DNA from: Gnetum montanum
Taxonomy: Eukaryota; Streptophyta; Gnetopsida; Gnetales; Gnetaceae
NCBI GenBank assembly: GCA_015680685.1
Contig: MNCI01014292.1
Span: 358,433 to 422,432, forward strand
Direction: 5' to 3'
DNA length: 64,000 nucleotides
The first letter of the stretch is position 1. Each line of letters starts with the position of its first letter. The position numbers and the translations under genes were made by a program. Shown one piece after another: positions 61,590-64,000 of the stretch. The notes below the pieces were generated by a model, which worked only from the letters and a program-made list of their open reading frames with translations, was not told the origin of the DNA and did no database searches.

Positions 61590-62050
61590 AACTTATTTCG
61601 TTTTTTCTGTTTACAAATTTGATACAGATTTCAGGCGATATGAACCTGAAACTGAAGTAATCTGTTACGCACACACCAGAACCTGTTTTAAACTTTCAAC
61701 CGTATCTTCAGCGTGATATCTGTAATTTCCGTATATATAACAAATTTGACCGATTACTAAAATGCAGTCTCACTTAGTTGTTTTTTGGGTTTTCAAATTT
61801 GATATGATTTTAGGAGATATAAACCTGAAACTGAAGAACCAGGACACTTTCCGGTTTTAAACCGTTTCTACAGCGTATTTTCTCAATGCATGACAAATTT
61901 GACGGGAATATACCAACATAATCTGTATTCTGAGATTAAACTGAAGTACTCTATTACGTGCAAACCAGGGAACTTTTCGGTTTCAAACCTGCAACCGTTT
62001 CTTGAGCATAATATCTGTATATATAACAACACAACAAATCTGAACCAAAT
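61590..62050. repeat. Three degenerate ~150-bp repeats 3' of the dirigent gene
   Basis: Blocks at about 61590-61752, 61780-61905 and 61920-62045 share, in order, CTGAAACTGAAG, ACCAGG or ACCAGAA, CGGTTT(T)AAACC-like, TCTACAGCG or TCTTCAGCG, and a TATATATAACAAAT segment. They lie between the tRNA gene and the dirigent stop codon. Confidence 0.65.
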
Positions 62051-62131
62051 ACGGTACAAGATATATTCCGAGATTGCTGCTGTCTAACCGATCATAAAGA
62101 TTCAAGTTATATTTTCCAAACATCCAAAGCG

Positions 62132-62677
62132 CTAAAAGTGGGCAACGCTAACATCGTAGCGCACAACAGCGTTGCCGGTTTTAAGATCAGCGTCGTGGGT
62201 TCGAGCCTGCGCGAAGCCACGCGCAAACCGGAACAAACCACTACCACTAATAATGGGCATCTCTCTTACCTCTGTAAAAACAGCGTTGCTGCCCAGCAAA
62301 GCAAGAGTGCTGCCATTATATTTGCCACTGTCGAACACGAAATTCATGGCCATGAGCAACCTTGCATTGCCCTGTCCAGTCGACGTCGACGTCGACACAT
62401 AAATTCCCTGCGCGCTGCCAATCCGTGGAGATTTCAGAGTTGGCCCCTGCGTCAGAGGATCGTCGATCACAGTGATGGTGCCAAACAAGTTGGAAAAACC
62501 CTTCGCCGGTGCCACGACTTGAACCGCCGACCGGTTTTCGCCCACCACAATATCGTGGAAATAGAACCTCAGATGGCTTACTTTCTGTTTCCTCTTTTTG
62601 GCCACCGGCGCTGCACAGGCAACGCACAGAAACAGCACAAGAACAAGAGCAAGCGAAGTTTGGAGCTTGGCAGCCAT
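62132..62677 (-). CDS. Dirigent protein, secreted, apparently intact
   Basis: Single-exon ORF of 181 residues plus a TAG stop. Residues 1-23 form a signal peptide (MAAK start, Leu/Val-rich core, cleavage likely after CACAA), so the product should enter the apoplast. The mature part is a dirigent beta-barrel. FYFHD is at 38-42, a sequon NRS at 48-50, FGTITVIDDPLT at 65-76, GSAQGIY at 87-93, sequon NGS at 121-123, LGSNAV at 128-133, and GSGLFRFARGF at 145-155. Dirigent proteins steer coupling of phenoxy radicals in lignan and lignin formation; the substrate cannot be told from sequence. The frame runs 23 codons further upstream, but that part crosses the TATA box and precedes the signal peptide, so the Met at 62677 is preferred. 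Three GTCGAC hexamers (62379-62396) encode the Ser-Thr run at 95-100. The region is CpG-rich, unlike the retroelements nearby. Two broken paralogues lie in the same orientation to the left. Confidence 0.93.
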   Translation of the reverse strand: MAAKLQTSLALVLVLFLCVACAAPVAKKRKQKVSHLRFYFHDIVVGENRSAVQVVAPAKGFSNLFGTITVIDDPLTQGPTLKSPRIGSAQGIYVSTSTSTGQGNARLLMAMNFVFDSGKYNGSTLALLGSNAVFTEVREMPIISGSGLFRFARGFAQARTHDADLKTGNAVVRYDVSVAHF

Positions 62678-62712
62678 GTTTCTATGGTTAGAGCTGGGTC
62701 TGGGTTTAAGGA

Positions 62713-62719
62713 TTTTATA
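62713..62719 (-). promoter_or_regulatory. TATA box of the dirigent gene
   Basis: TATAAAA on the minus strand, 36 bp upstream of the chosen ATG. This implies a very short 5' leader. The broken paralogue has TTTAAAA at nearly the same distance. Confidence 0.6.
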
Positions 62720-63668
62720 GATCGAGGAGTTGCTTTTGCAGAACAAAACGAGGGCTTAGGATGCGGGGACTCGACACTTTTCTGACAGAAAAATCAAAAA
62801 TGGAGGTGCGTGATTCCAGGAAGCTATCGTACGCCACAGAATTAGAAAAGGGGTTTGCTTTTTCGGGAATGACTGCTCATATGCGCCACTAACGAGTTTT
62901 TTTATGCTTAAATTGGCGACTTGACTTGAAATTGGCATTCTGGGTACTCATTTTTCTCAGTGGGTTCGAAACATGCTATCCCAGGCTTTCTGTGGCACAG
63001 AATAAATATGTCTAGCACACCACTTCCATGGAATCGGCCGATTGGGGTGTTGGAAAGGTCGCTGCTGTAACTTACTGTCTGGATCGGCGATTGGTGCAAC
63101 TCTGTAAAAAAATTCGCAACCTACCAAGGACATCTGCATATCATATTCTCAATCTATCAAAGTTGCCATTATACTTCCAGGGAATGGGCGGATGGAAGTG
63201 CGCCGGTACCGGAATGGTCCTATGCAGCACGTTTCTAGGTTGCGTTTTAGTGGTCCTACGCATGTTAAAAGTCAGCAGCATCTTAGAATGATATTAAAGG
63301 TGAACACTTTTGCAGCACGTTATCTCCTCTTTATGTCAAAGCATACCAACTAAATAAGCTCCTTCTCGACCTCATGTTTCTAAAGTTTTCGCTCCAAACG
63401 TAGACCCCAAAATTGACCATGAGTGATGATGCAAGCCATCGTGAAGCAAACAAGAAGTTATGGTAGTGCATAAACCCTAAATAAAGAATAAATTATAATG
63501 GTGTAAACCATGAAGGTTGACATAGGTTCCTATCTTAAGCATGAGCTAACCATAGGTCGTAGTAGTTGTTTTACTCCCTTTTGTACTTCAAATAATGGAC
63601 CATATAAGTCCACTATAAGTCATGGTCTTTGGAATTTTTCAAAACTAAAGGCCAAGAGTTATGGTGAG
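62720..63668. other. Upstream region of the dirigent gene
   Basis: About 950 bp without a recognised gene; CpG-rich up to about 63300, then AT-rich. It contains the ACCTACC heptamer. Overlapping ORFs here have no domains. Confidence 0.55.
63119..63125 (+). promoter_or_regulatory. ACCTACC, possible AC-element (MYB site)
   Basis: The heptamer ACCTACC lies about 440 bp upstream of the dirigent ATG. AC elements of this form bind R2R3-MYB factors in phenylpropanoid gene promoters. A single heptamer can occur by chance. Confidence 0.25.
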
Positions 63669-64000
63669 TGATGAAGTGCTATATAGTCGATGCATCGACT
63701 AGGCTGCGTATACGAGACCCCGTATATGCGGCCGCGTCGACGTGGCCCTGTCGACGCAACCTTCCTGCATTGACGTGGCCCTGTTTACGCAGCCACCTAT
63801 CCCAACCTATAAATAAGAGGGCCTTCCGCCTCATTTAGGGAGCTTCGAGTTAGTTGTAGCGAAACTCTTGCATTTTGTTTTCGTAGGAGTTAGGTTATTT
63901 TCTCAAGTGCATGCCTGCAGTGTGATGCTTGTAATTGTATGACACCTTTATTCGAGTGTGACGTACTTGGATGTGCACATGACCGGAAATAAAGATCGAG
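63669..64000 (+). mobile_element. E6: start of a Ty3/gypsy LTR, cut by window end
   Basis: Starts TGATGAAGTGC. U3 holds CpG-rich palindromes (TCGATGCATCGA, GTCGAC twice, GCGGCCGC), then TATAAATA at 63808-63815. R-U5 has GCATGCCTGCAGTGTGATG and CTTTATTCGAGTG, matching E5. No G-rich tract precedes it, so it is a 5' or solo LTR. Intact CpGs suggest it is the youngest of the group here. Confidence 0.8.

Noticed and set aside
61414-61716. 100-codon plus-strand ORF
   Set aside because: It runs straight through the tRNA-Ser gene and has no domain.
62138-62785. 215-codon plus-strand ORF
   Set aside because: Antisense shadow of the dirigent gene, which has a clear family match, signal peptide and TATA box on the minus strand.

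Overview
The window is nuclear DNA of a seed plant. It is AT-rich, strongly CpG-depleted outside two gene islands, and packed with old, nested LTR retrotransposons. A gymnosperm such as a conifer is my best guess, because diverged elements have not been purged and single-exon dirigent genes lie as islands between them; this is inference, not proof. The only gene that looks intact is a dirigent protein gene on the minus strand (62132-62677). Two broken dirigent paralogues lie at 51469-52147 and 19254-19621, and an almost canonical tRNA-Ser(AGA) gene is at 61471-61552.

The frame of the window is a direct segmental duplication. Copy A (1-4724 plus 18487-19621) matches copy B (39076-42661 plus 49563-51975). 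Each copy contains about 3.5 kb of non-coding DNA with a degenerate ~210-bp repeat, then about 2 kb leading into the 3' part of a dirigent gene. Different retroelements interrupt each copy. Copy A holds E0 (4838-8867, TSD CTTTG), a long-LTR element with only ~180 bp between its LTRs, and E1 (8884-18397, TSD AAAAC). Copy B holds E4 (42667-49562, TSD ATGAT/ATGGT), and copy A keeps the matching empty site. Copy A's dirigent gene is cut at 19621 and joined to a 5'-truncated element, E2 (19622-23327). E3 (24151-37476, TSD CGAGG/AGAGG) lies between the two copies. E5 (54143-60071) and the first part of an E6 LTR (63669-end) lie to the right.

E1 to E6 belong to one Ty3/gypsy group resembling Athila/Tat. 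The shared features are TGATGA...CTCATCA LTR ends, a primer site complementary to the tRNA-Asp 3' end, a G-rich tract before the 3' LTR, a Gag knuckle of the form CX2CX3HX3-4C, and PR-RT-RH-IN order. All are decayed. E1 and E3 keep most of pol with catalytic residues lost, E4 lost RT-RH-IN, and E5 has gag plus a 3' ORF but no pol. E2, E3 and E5 share a 3' ORF that begins, or once began, MAPK.

The most interesting pattern is regulatory. R-U5 is conserved across the group, but just upstream of the TATA box each element has its own array of short palindromes: TAATTA type in E1, GATATC type in E2/E4/E5, GTCGAC type in E3/E6. In E2 and E3 the element's own motif type appears a second time, next to a second TATA box inside the element, about 0.5 kb before the 3' ORF. 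This looks like an internal promoter that changes together with the LTR promoter.
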